In this document: positions 44,928 through 52,386 of the stretch, in pieces
How positions within the stretch are numbered: position 1 is the stretch's first letter
Layout of the letters: the number at the start of each line of letters is the position of its first letter
NCBI RefSeq assembly: GCF_023715725.1
Contig: NZ_JAMBOT010000002.1
Location: 558,001 to 622,000, forward strand
DNA from: Paenibacillus pasadenensis
Lineage (GTDB): Bacteria; Bacillota; Bacilli; Paenibacillales; Paenibacillaceae
Length of the DNA: 64,000 nucleotides
Reading direction: 5' to 3'
Notes under the pieces: generated by a model
What the model was told of the DNA's origin: nothing
What the model saw: only the letters and a program-made list of their open reading frames with translations
The model's database searches: none
Program-made: the position numbers and the translations under genes

Positions 44928-44956
44928 GAAGGAAATCCATTTGGTGTGTCGAATCG
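44928..44956 (+). promoter_or_regulatory. Sigma-H promoter of spo0A with an overlapping 0A box
   Basis: GAAGGAAAT (44928-44936) matches the sigma-H -35 consensus RNAGGAWWW at every position. After 11 bases follows GTCGAATCG (44948-44956), matching the GAAT core of the -10. A third 0A box TGTCGAA (44947-44953) overlaps the -10. This mirrors the B. subtilis sporulation promoter Ps with autoregulation. Confidence 0.8.
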
Positions 44957-45007
44957 ATATAACAAGCCAATAAGAGACCATTCCATCGCCATGAAGGAGG
45001 ACTTCCC

Positions 45008-45832
45008 TTGTCCAAGATTGAGGTTTTACTTGCCGATGATAACCGTGAATTTACAAATTTATTGTCCGAATATATTACGGAACAGGACGATATGGAAGTA
45101 ACCGGTATTGCTTACAACGGTGAAGAAGTGCTGCGACTGCTCAAAGAAGCCGACCGTCTTCCCGATGTCCTGATCCTAGACATTATTATGCCGCATCTAG
45201 ACGGCCTTGGTGTACTGGAGCGTTTGAGGGAAAGCGGTCTTCATCCAATGCCTAAAATCATCATGCTGACGGCGTTCGGTCAAGAGAACATTACTCAAAA
45301 AGCGGTTCAACTCGGAGCGTCGTATTACATTCTAAAACCGTTTGACATGGAGATGCTGGCGAACCGCGTACGCCAGCTTGTCGGCAATCAAACGGTTGTT
45401 GCTTCGTCCACTTCCAGCTCATTCTCTTCCTCGGCTTCGTCCATGATCAAGTCTAATGTGGTGCCGATTGCCAAAGGTAAAAACCTGGACGCCAACATTA
45501 CGAGCATCATACATGAAATCGGCGTTCCTGCACATATTAAAGGATATCAGTATTTGCGCGAAGCAATTACGATGGTTTACAACAACATCGAAATTCTCGG
45601 GGCAATAACCAAAACGCTCTATCCGGCGATCGCCGAAAAATTCAAAACAACGCCTTCTCGCGTTGAGCGTGCAATCCGCCATGCCATCGAGGTTGCCTGG
45701 ACGCGCGGCAACATTGACAGCATCAGCCACCTGTTCGGGTACACGATTAACATCAGCAAGTCGAAACCTACCAACAGCGAATTCATCGCGATGGTCGCAG
45801 ACAAGCTGCGGATTGAGCATAAAGTAAGCTGA
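45008..45832 (+). CDS. spo0A: Sporulation master regulator Spo0A
   Basis: 274 residues (B. subtilis 267). Receiver domain with Asp10, Asp11, phospho-acceptor Asp58 ([15 protein letters not shown]), Thr88 and Lys110. A Ser-rich hinge ([13 protein letters not shown], about 133-145) is followed by the Spo0A DNA-binding domain ([19 protein letters not shown]...[21 protein letters not shown]). TTG start after AAGGAGG. The 3' end from 45740 is duplicated at 50705, and the protein ends [17 protein letters not shown]. It decides entry into sporulation; regulated here by sigma-H and 0A boxes. Confidence 0.97.
   Translation: MSKIEVLLADDNREFTNLLSEYITEQDDMEVTGIAYNGEEVLRLLKEADRLPDVLILDIIMPHLDGLGVLERLRESGLHPMPKIIMLTAFGQENITQKAVQLGASYYILKPFDMEMLANRVRQLVGNQTVVASSTSSSFSSSASSMIKSNVVPIAKGKNLDANITSIIHEIGVPAHIKGYQYLREAITMVYNNIEILGAITKTLYPAIAEKFKTTPSRVERAIRHAIEVAWTRGNIDSISHLFGYTINISKSKPTNSEFIAMVADKLRIEHKVS
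45740..45832 (+). repeat. Attachment-site copy 1 (attL-like), functional 3' end of spo0A
   Basis: Bases 45740-45794 are identical to 50705-50759 (55 bp). After a two-base difference and one indel, 27 further bases (45797-45823) are identical, and the stop-codon region is near-identical. This copy provides the intact Spo0A C-terminus. Confidence 0.92.
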
Positions 45833-45848
45833 ACGTAGATGGGGTAAG

Positions 45849-45912
45849 GGTTTCAAGGGATTGGGTCTAGATCAATTTGACCAACTAACACCAAATTGAT
45901 CTAGGTGAAACC
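45849..45912 (+). repeat. Long inverted repeat after spo0A
   Basis: TAGATCAATTTG pairs with CAAATTGATCTA around a 12-base loop, enclosed by an outer GGTTTC/GAAACC. Absent from the second att copy. It could be an integrase arm site or an RNA hairpin. Confidence 0.55.
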
Positions 45913-45943
45913 ATAAACTTTCCATCATGATGTGTATAAATTC

Positions 45944-45992
45944 AACTCCTTTATTGGTTGTTATAAAAACCAGTGAAGGAGTGTTTTATTTT
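45944..45992 (+). terminator. spo0A-linked terminator, copy 1
   Basis: ACTCCTTTATTGGTT and AACCAGTGAAGGAGT pair around a short loop, followed by GTTTTATTTT. A clearly related terminator follows the second att copy at 50815-50863. Confidence 0.85.
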
Positions 45993-46778
45993 GACGGAAT
46001 ACATCAAGTATCTTCAGGACCGTGCTAAGGGACTGATCAGCCCGAGAAACAAATCAGACTTTAATAAACAATTATTAGACAACGATAATGGCTAATTATG
46101 TCTGTATCATCAAGGTCTTCTTCAATTGGTTTTATGGAGATAATAGAGCGTGAAATCACCAAGAATTCAATTGAGAAAATTATTAACCCAAAAGTGCATT
46201 GCAAGATAAAGCCAACCTTAGCTGAAGAAGAAATTAAGCGTGTCTTGGATCAATTTGACATGAGTAAGTTTCATGCCTTTAGAAACTGGATTGTTACTCG
46301 TTTACTTCTTGATACGGGAATGAGGATAGGGGAGTGTTTGTCATTACTTCCTGAAAACGTTGATTTGCCACATAAAAGCATTTTGGCTGTTACCACGAAG
46401 AATAAGGAACAACGATATGTTTATTTCTCATCTAAGATGGCTCAGGACATTAAGAGCTGGCTTCGTTATCGTGATCGCTACAATGACAGCCCATTTTTAT
46501 TTCCAACCACTACGGGTACACAACTGGAAATCAGGAACTTTGAGAAGGCTCTACGGGATGCTGGTAAAAGAGCGAGGGTGGAGATTCACCCGCATCAACT
46601 TCGGAACAACTTTGCGAAGTACTATATTTTAAATGGGGGAGATTGGTTTACCCTATCTAGGATACTTGGTCATAGCTCAGTTGAGGTAACGCAGAAGGCT
46701 TATCTTGACTTTACGGACAATGAGATAAGCAAGAAATATCAAAGACATAGCCCACTAATGGGAATGGACAAGCTCTAA
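45991..46778 (+). pseudogene. int: Tyrosine recombinase/integrase, N-terminal part frameshifted
   Basis: An intact 226-residue frame (46098-46778) holds the whole catalytic domain: Arg76 (GMRIGE), Lys in TTKNKEQR, H166 and R169 in HPHQLRNNF, His192 (LGHSSVEVT) and Tyr202 (KAYLD). The core-binding domain is split: TTG 45991 to 46095 reads MTEYIKYLQDRAKGLISP..., and 46088-46153 reads MANYVCIIKVFFNWFYGD, the typical helix before the catalytic domain. These are in three different frames, so at least two small indels and probably a deletion hit the N-terminal part. It sits next to spo0A as integrases do beside their attachment site. Excision activity is probably lost. Confidence 0.85.
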
Positions 46779-46788
46779 TTAACATCCA

Positions 46789-46837
46789 TAACAAAGCAGG
46801 CTCATGGCACATCAATCCGAAGGGCCTCTTTGTTATG
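46789..46837 (+). terminator. Terminator after the integrase
   Basis: ATAACAAAG-C-AGGC...GCCT-CTTTGTTAT; paired arms about 14 bases. The rest of the 46838-47113 gap is AT-rich with no gene seen. Confidence 0.6.
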
Positions 46838-47113
46838 TGTAGTTAGAACGCTCTAGGAGGCTTGTGCAGGCGTTTTAGAGCTGAGTGAGGGAAAGTATAA
46901 GGGGTTAAAAGCGATTCGGCCTTTAAATTAATATCTATAGCGGGATAAGGGTTATGCGAGTAAAAATCTGTTTCGCCTGGAGTGGATTTACATAGATACA
47001 AAAAATGGTTTTAATGGTTCTATTCACCTATAGATAATAAATTATTATTAAATTAGTATTAATTTACTGGATCTGGCCGGAGCAGAATATGATATATTTA
47101 GGGGAGTATTAAA

Positions 47114-48385
47114 TTGTTTGCGAAAACCGTAGTTTCTGGACTTATTATAATTTCTATTTTGGGAAGTCAATTAGCTCTAGCTTCTGCACCACTTCCAGTA
47201 GCCACAGAGAGTAACCTAGAAAAAGAAGAAGATGCACTAAATAAAATTAAGATTAATAAAGAGAAACAACAGTTAGATGAGTTGTTTAAAGTAGTTTTGA
47301 ATAATTCCCCAGTTTCTGAGGATGAATTTTCGAAGATCTATGATAACGCACTGTTTAAAAGTTTTGTTCCAGAAAACAGTAAAGTAAACCAAGTCTTGTT
47401 TATGGAAGATGGAATTAAATCTATAATGATTGATTATGAAGAAGGTAATATTAGAACTATTGTTACCTATTATGATGATGGTACAGTACGTAAGACAGTA
47501 TCTGATACTACCACAGGAATTGCAGAAGAGAATTTTAACAATGTTAAAGGTGACTATTATGATAAGAAAGAAGATATAAACAAAGAAAGAACCGAAGAAG
47601 AACTTAAGAAAATAGATAAGCTTCTAGAAGAAGAAAAGTTCGCTGAAATTGAGGCTTTACCAGATACGACCATTGATTTTGTAAATGATATTCCGACTGT
47701 TTCATTCGAAAACGGTGCAATTGAATCGGGAAATACTCCTCTTTCGAGGTCGACACGTGCGGTAGCAGCAACACCCGTATTAGTATATCCTGCTCCATCA
47801 CATGAGACGTTTCAGAGACGATATACAGCTAAGCAGGTTTATGGGACTAGCTTTGTTTCGCAAAAACTAAAAGACTTAGGTTATTCAGGTAACAGTCATG
47901 TTAGAGTTTTTGAAACTGTTAATGCATTTAACCAAGTAAAAATGAAATCACAGGTGTTTAATGCAGATACAAGTATCTCACTTATTATGGCAGCGTGGGA
48001 CGTTGCAAGGGCTACTGCACTTGGATGGTTAGGTTGGTTTGGTGTAGTTAAAACGCTAAATGATACAATTAACAAAGCTGCTGAAATCGTAAGAGAGAAT
48101 GAGTATGAATTCCAAGGTGGAAAAGAAGCGACAGTTGAAGATCCGACTAAGCATAGTAATAAACAAGTTGAAGTTGTCCAGTATTGGGATAAAGGACTTA
48201 TGACTCTTATATGGGATTACGATAGTGTAAAAGGCTATAATAATGCTAGATGGGGGCACTCTGCTAGGTCTTCAGCGCTTGATATGTCAAATGTAACAGT
48301 TGGTAGCAATGCAGTGAACATTTATAACAGTAATCTTGCTTCCAGAGGATATTGGTCGCATGGACTAGGACAATTAGGTTATTAA
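47114..48385 (+). CDS. Exported protein of unknown function, island cargo
   Basis: 423 residues with a signal peptide (VVSGLIIISILGSQLALASA). Residues 30-190 are highly charged and acidic, rich in Lys/Glu with probable coiled coil (EEELKKIDKLLEEEKFAEIEAL). A Ser/Thr-rich linker (about 200-225, ESGNTPLSRSTRAVAATPVL) leads to a C-terminal domain with a hydrophobic Trp-rich stretch (LIMAAWDVARATALGWLGWFGVV), TINKAAEIVRENEYEF and a final GYWSHGLGQLGY. Codon use and AT content are unlike the backbone, indicating transfer. TTG start after AGGGGAG. It could be a secreted toxin or bacteriocin-like protein with the next gene as partner; this is inference. Confidence 0.7.
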   Translation: MFAKTVVSGLIIISILGSQLALASAPLPVATESNLEKEEDALNKIKINKEKQQLDELFKVVLNNSPVSEDEFSKIYDNALFKSFVPENSKVNQVLFMEDGIKSIMIDYEEGNIRTIVTYYDDGTVRKTVSDTTTGIAEENFNNVKGDYYDKKEDINKERTEEELKKIDKLLEEEKFAEIEALPDTTIDFVNDIPTVSFENGAIESGNTPLSRSTRAVAATPVLVYPAPSHETFQRRYTAKQVYGTSFVSQKLKDLGYSGNSHVRVFETVNAFNQVKMKSQVFNADTSISLIMAAWDVARATALGWLGWFGVVKTLNDTINKAAEIVRENEYEFQGGKEATVEDPTKHSNKQVEVVQYWDKGLMTLIWDYDSVKGYNNARWGHSARSSALDMSNVTVGSNAVNIYNSNLASRGYWSHGLGQLGY

Positions 48386-48401
48386 CTTTTAAGGAGTCCT
48401 C

Positions 48402-48926
48402 ATGACTAACAAAAAGCGTATTGGTATTTTTGCAAGTATATTCATTATTCTATGTTGCATTTATGTATACATTGATTGGGACATTATAAAATTAAAGAAT
48501 GGTTATACTCAACCTATGATCATCACTTATGACCAATATGACGAGACGCCAATTCCAATAAAGGTTCCTAAACATAAATTAAAAAATTTAAATATATCTA
48601 TAACTGATCTTTACTATTACCCCGAAAGTCAAGAGATTCAATATGGATTATGGTATAAAAAGTGGTATTACAGGGGAAAGGAAGTTCCTTGGCGCGTATT
48701 TGATGTTAGTTTTGTTAGTGACTCTGGTCAAGTATCGAACATTAGTGGAGTAGCGACAAAAGATGGTTTGATTGATGTATTTCAAATTAGAGCGAATCAA
48801 AAAATAACTCTTAAACAATCCAAAAGTCTTAAGATGATTATTACATCTGTCAAACAAGAAGGAAAAACAGTTACGCCTATAGTAAAAGAAGAAATCAACA
48901 TTAATTTGCCACAACTTACTAGCTAA
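48402..48926 (+). CDS. Membrane-anchored protein of unknown function, partner of the exported protein
   Basis: 174 residues. One N-terminal membrane helix (RIGIFASIFIILCCIYVYIDW) and an outside beta-rich domain (IPIKVPKHKLKNLNISITDLYYYPESQ...). AT-rich, like the gene before it, 16 bases upstream, with AAGGAG between them. Likely one operon; an immunity or anchoring role is possible but not shown. A terminator follows. Confidence 0.65.
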   Translation: MTNKKRIGIFASIFIILCCIYVYIDWDIIKLKNGYTQPMIITYDQYDETPIPIKVPKHKLKNLNISITDLYYYPESQEIQYGLWYKKWYYRGKEVPWRVFDVSFVSDSGQVSNISGVATKDGLIDVFQIRANQKITLKQSKSLKMIITSVKQEGKTVTPIVKEEININLPQLTS

Positions 48927-48931
48927 TTATT

Positions 48932-48981
48932 TAATGAAAAAAAGCAGCCCATCCATAGCGATAGACTGCTTTTTTTCATAC
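48932..48981. terminator. Bidirectional terminator
   Basis: AAAAAAAGCAG...CTGCTTTTTTT around an 18-base loop, between the convergent 174-residue gene and the small minus-strand gene. Confidence 0.85.
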
Positions 48982-49143
48982 ACTTTTCTTCCTTACTTTG
49001 ACCATAATATAAACCGCTAAACTTAATCCACTATAAGCAGCCGTAGCATATAGTATAACACTCTGCCATGTTTCTTCTGACAATGGTAAAAGTATCAGTG
49101 AAGTAACTAATAAGATTAGCCGATATGTGAGTTTTGTCTTCAC
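48976..49143 (-). CDS. Small phage-type membrane protein
   Basis: 55 residues with two hydrophobic segments (LTYRLILLVTSLILLPL and VILYATAAYSGLSLAVYIMVKV) and a basic C-terminus. GTG 49143 has AGGAGG 6 bases upstream, a strong start; the longer open frame upstream belongs to a holin fragment that happens to be in frame. In one other frame the sequence just upstream ends TVNKLLENLKL-stop, the tail of another gene. Small two-helix proteins are common beside phage lysis genes; function unknown. Confidence 0.55.
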   Translation of the reverse strand: MKTKLTYRLILLVTSLILLPLSEETWQSVILYATAAYSGLSLAVYIMVKVRKKSV

Positions 49144-49189
49144 AGTATCCCTCCTGTTATAGCTTGAGATTCTCCAACAATTTATTAAC

Positions 49190-49338
49190 AGTCCCTTGAA
49201 TCCAATACGTGAACTTAAGCCTGAACCTTCAATTACTGAGGCGCACATTCCCGTCACATAATCTGCAATAGTAAGGATGAATAGGAAGGATAGTGTAGTC
49301 CCAACCGCTCCAATTGTTGATTTAATAAATAGTTCCAT
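49190..49338 (-). pseudogene. Holin, N-terminal fragment (inverted)
   Basis: On the minus strand ATG 49338, with AAGGAG upstream, begins MELFIKSTIGAVGTTLSFLF and continues IADYVTGMCASVIEGSGLSSRIGFKG, the first half of a phi29/TcdE-type holin (a ~10-residue deletion follows SFLF). After GFKG the holin similarity stops. The matching second half is on the plus strand at 49455-49674, so the gene was broken by inversion. Confidence 0.75.
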
Positions 49339-49454
49339 ATGTAATTATCTCCTTATAAAATAAATAAAGCCCCGTCAATTAAGACGGAGCCACTACTCCA
49401 ACAATTTCATCAACCTGCACCTGTGTAATCTTATTCAGCACTACAAATCGATTT

Positions 49455-49674
49455 AAAGAAAACAGGGATGTGGCTGGCAATCATTATCCTTTATCATGCA
49501 GATAATTTCCTTGGACTCGAAGGGAATCTGAGCCTCATGACAGGTGCGATTTACTTCTTCATGGCTAATGAAGCGATCAGTATCGCGGAAAACTATGGAC
49601 GAATGAAGCTTCCTATGCCCAGTCAATTAAAGAGCCTTATTGCCGTACTGAAGGAAAAAGGTGAACAGCGATGA
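49455..49674 (+). pseudogene. Holin, C-terminal fragment
   Basis: The plus-strand frame reads LKKTGMWLAIIILYHADNFLG, then GAIYFFMANEAISIAENYGRMKLPMPSQLKSLIAVLKEKGEQR, the second half of a phi29/TcdE-type holin, with its conserved ANExxSIxEN motif. No start region or N-terminus precedes it. Its stop overlaps the amidase start (ATGA), the usual holin-endolysin coupling. Confidence 0.75.
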
Positions 49675-50479
49675 GTTATGACATTCGTGTAGACTTGATT
49701 CCTGATTTCCACGAGAGGGATATAGGAAGGGAATTGGTGCTTGGGAAGGCGTTTGTATTCATGATACACAGTGTCCCGGAGATAGCGATGAGAGCGAAGT
49801 AAAATACTTCAAGCGTGAATGGAGGAACCGTAGAGCATTCGTTCATGCATTTGTTGATGGAGATTCCATGACTCAATGTGCCAAATGGGAATATAAGTCA
49901 TGGGGATGCGGAAACGGGAATAGTCGGTTCATCAATATTGAGATGTGTTCAGCGCATAGTCAGGCTGACTTTAACGAGCTATATAAACGTACATGCTGGC
50001 TTGCAGCCAAGAAGCTATATGAACGTAAATTAGGCGTTATAGATGGCGTTACACTTGTTTCTCATGCTTGGGTGAGCAAGAATCTCGGTGGTACGAATCA
50101 CTCTGATCCCATCAGCTATCTGAAACAATGGGGCAAATCTTGGGCAGATATGGTTAAAGATGTTGAGACAGCGTATGAAGCTTTATCAAATGAAGCAAAG
50201 CAACAGGAAACGGTTATCAATGTGGCTGTAGATGATAAAGTGATTTGTAAAGGTATTCTTATTGATAGACGTTCATATGCGCCAATTAGAGCTATTGGAG
50301 AAGCTTTAGGTAAAGTTGTTGTCTGGGACGATAAGCAAGCCAAGACAAGCGTAAATGGAACTGTAATTAAATCTACAGTGAATCGAGATGGCATTACATA
50401 TGGCTGGTCTGGTGAGCTTGCTCAGGTAACGAATACCAAGCTTGAATGGAATGGGAAGACGAAGACGGTTCACTATTAG
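49671..50479 (+). pseudogene. N-acetylmuramoyl-L-alanine amidase with stalk domain, frameshifted
   Basis: Starts MSYDIRVDLIPDF in one frame; the rest, from REGYRKGIGAWEGVCIHDT, is in another frame. Comparison with the intact paralogue at 50996 places a one-base loss (a T in GATTTCC) near 49706-49709. The remaining sequence is a full Amidase_2 (endolysin) domain with the zinc His in CIHDTQCPGD and VSHAWV...TNHSDP, and a C-terminal copper-amine-oxidase-type domain (VINVAVDDKVICKGIL...YAPIRAIGEALG). An ATG at 49868 would start only a truncated enzyme. It was the endolysin of the element. Confidence 0.85.
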
Positions 50480-50492
50480 AAATAACATGATG

Positions 50493-50530
50493 ATAAGCCT
50501 GTGCTGATAAAGCATGGGCTTTTTTTTTGT
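50493..50530 (+). terminator. Terminator after the first amidase
   Basis: AAGCCTGTGC-TGATAA-AGCATGGGCTT with a T9 tract. Confidence 0.8.
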
Positions 50531-50569
50531 CTTGGAGCAAATTTATACTTAGTATACAAATTACATTCA

Positions 50570-50597
50570 TTGACAAGCTATGGGATTGAGTTATACT
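50570..50597 (+). promoter_or_regulatory. Promoter-like sequence in the attP-type flank
   Basis: TTGACA (50570-50575), 16 bases, TATACT (50592-50597). No gene follows before the att copy. A related ~50-bp sequence recurs at 52894, near the end of the island. Confidence 0.4.
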
Positions 50598-50704
50598 GAA
50601 AAATGGAAAGCAATTTAACCAATAAACTTTCCAATAACAAGCCAATAACGTGTTTGAAGTTATAGATGTCATGATACCCTAAGAACCCTTGATACGCCTG
50701 ACCT

Positions 50705-50798
50705 TACACGATTAACATCAGCAAGTCGAAACCTACCAACAGCGAATTCATCGCGATGGGTAGCAGACAAGCTGCGGATTGAGCATAAAATAAGCTAA
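50705..50798 (+). repeat. Attachment-site copy 2 (attR-like), nonfunctional 3' end of spo0A
   Basis: 55 bp identical to spo0A 45740-45794, then GTAGC in place of TCGC (one-base insertion plus substitution), then 27 identical bases. In the spo0A frame this copy would read EFIAMGSRQAAD-stop, so it cannot replace the true C-terminus without loss. The stretch 50531-50995 otherwise holds only promoter-like and terminator sequences, no gene. Confidence 0.92.
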
Positions 50799-50814
50799 TC
50801 TGACTGAATTATAT

Positions 50815-50863
50815 TCACTCCTTTATTGGTTGCTACATCAACCAGTAGAGGGGTGTTTTTTGT
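50815..50863 (+). terminator. spo0A-linked terminator, copy 2
   Basis: CACTCCTTTATTGGTT and AACCAGTAGAGGGGTG followed by TTTTTT, closely related to the terminator at 45944-45992. It is at the same position relative to the att copy, showing that the duplication extends past the spo0A stop. Confidence 0.88.
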
Positions 50864-50995
50864 TATATTAAATCCTTTGTCAAATCTATTGAAATAGCCT
50901 ATTTGCTTCTACTATTGATAGCACTATAAGAGCTTCGGAATAGGATAGAGGGGGGATAAGCTCCAACGTATATAAAAAGGATAAGGTGAACGGCG

Positions 50996-51829
50996 ATGAG
51001 TTATGACATTCATGTAGATTTGATTCCTGACCTTCCAAGCGAAGCGTACAGAAACGGAATTGCAGCTTGGGAAGGCGTTTGTATCCATGATACGGAGTGT
51101 CCCGGTGACAGCATGGACAGTGAAGTTTCCTACTTCAAGCGCAATTGGAGGAGCCGTAAAGCATTTGTCCATGCTTTCGTTGATGGCACTTCTATGACTC
51201 AATGTGCCAAATGGGAATTTAAGTCCTGGGGATGCGGAAATGGGAACAATCGATTTATTAATATTGAGATGTGCTCCGCTCAATCAGCGGCAGAATTTAA
51301 TGAAATTTACAAGCGCACATGTTGGCTTGCAGCGTTAAAGCTGAATGAGCGCAAGTTAGGCGTTATGGATGGCGTGACTTTAGTGTCCCATGATTGGGTT
51401 CGCAGAAATTTAGGAGGCACTACTCATACCGATCCAATCGCATATTTAAAACAATGGGGCAAATCTTGGGCGGATATGGTTAAAGATGTTGAGACTGCTT
51501 ATGAGGCATTGACTCAACCGGAGTTAACCTCTGACACGCATATCTCTGACAGAGGTATCCAAGTAGCTGTAGATGATCATGTTATTGCGAAAGGAATTCT
51601 CATAGATGGCCGATCCTATGCGCCAATCAGAGCCATTGGCGAGGCGTTGGGCGCAGAAGTGGCTTGGGACAGTAAGTCAGGCTTAACCAGTGTGGACGGA
51701 ACGGTGATGAAGTCTACGGTGAACCAGGATGGGGTCACTTACGCATGGTCCGCCGAGCTTGCTCAGGTGACAAAGAAAAAGCTGGAATGGGATGGGAAAA
51801 CAAAAACAATTTATTTTTGGAACGAATAG
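50996..51829 (+). CDS. N-acetylmuramoyl-L-alanine amidase with copper-amine-oxidase-type stalk domain
   Basis: 277 residues, intact. The Amidase_2 domain (about 1-170) hydrolyses the MurNAc-L-Ala bond of peptidoglycan; zinc ligands are expected in VCIHDTECPGD and LVSHDWVRRNLGGTTHTDP, with EMCSAQS between. The C-terminal ~80 residues (IQVAVDDHVIAKGILIDGRSYAPIRAIGEALGAEVAWD) form a stalk-like domain. AAGGTGA precedes ATG. No signal peptide, as in phage endolysins; no holin is next to it. It is a close paralogue of the broken amidase before the att copy and probably remains from a second element. Confidence 0.88.
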   Translation: MSYDIHVDLIPDLPSEAYRNGIAAWEGVCIHDTECPGDSMDSEVSYFKRNWRSRKAFVHAFVDGTSMTQCAKWEFKSWGCGNGNNRFINIEMCSAQSAAEFNEIYKRTCWLAALKLNERKLGVMDGVTLVSHDWVRRNLGGTTHTDPIAYLKQWGKSWADMVKDVETAYEALTQPELTSDTHISDRGIQVAVDDHVIAKGILIDGRSYAPIRAIGEALGAEVAWDSKSGLTSVDGTVMKSTVNQDGVTYAWSAELAQVTKKKLEWDGKTKTIYFWNE

Positions 51830-51884
51830 AAATCTATTTAAACTAGATTAGAGAGCTAAGTTGGAGGGAGAAATGATGACCCCA

Positions 51885-52252
51885 AATAACGCTGGAACCA
51901 GCAACGAAATTTAAACTGGCGTTCGTGGGATCAAATTAACCGCATTCATGAAGCGCCTCGAAATATTGTATTTGATGCGTGGACAAACGACGAGCATTTA
52001 TCAGTGGTAGGGACCTCAAGGATCTGCGAATAGGATTCAACAGTTTGATTTGAAGTCTGGCATTTTATGGCAGTATATCCTGCACGGTCCTGATGGCATT
52101 GATTATTCTAATACAATCCTTTTTGGCGAATTCGTCAAACCGTAGCGAATCGTTATTTTTTGACAAGGTGAAAACTATGCCGTCCCGGGACCGAGCAGAC
52201 AATGGATTAGCTTGGAAGCAGCTGGCTGGCATGATGAACAATCAGAACTAAA
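51885..52252 (+). pseudogene. Decayed gene of unknown function
   Basis: Fragments in different frames read NWRSWDQINRIHEAPRNIVF, then YQW-stop-GPQGSANRIQQFDL with KSGILWQYILHGPDG and NTILFGEFVKP-stop, then AVPGPSRQWISLEAAGWHDE. They look like pieces of one exported or phage tail-type protein, with at least two frameshifts and an in-frame stop. I do not recognise the family. There is no intact gene in 51830-52386. Confidence 0.5.
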
Positions 52253-52264
52253 AATTTTTGTTAC

Positions 52265-52292
52265 TAAAAGAGCCGCTATTGGCTCTTTTTCT
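52265..52292 (+). terminator. Terminator after the decayed gene
   Basis: AAAAGAGCC-GCTATT-GGCTCTTTTT. Confidence 0.88.
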
Positions 52293-52386
52293 ATGTTTAT
52301 GCAACCATAGTATATATATCCTCTATATACCATTTAACTATGATATGATAGGCTAAATGGGTAAAAATACCTAATCGGAGGATGTT

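Larger units (their letters stand above)
45740..50798. mobile_element. Prophage-like integrative element in the 3' end of spo0A (remnant)
   Basis: It is bounded by two copies of the last ~90 bp of spo0A in direct orientation. Order inside: decayed tyrosine integrase beside spo0A, an AT-rich pair of exported/membrane proteins, a small membrane gene, a broken holin, and a frameshifted amidase just before the second copy. Integrase at one end and lysis genes at the other is the usual prophage layout; structural and replication genes are missing. Base composition is clearly more AT-rich than the flanks, especially 46800-49000. The size of 5.06 kb suggests heavy deletion or a satellite element. 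Confidence 0.75.
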
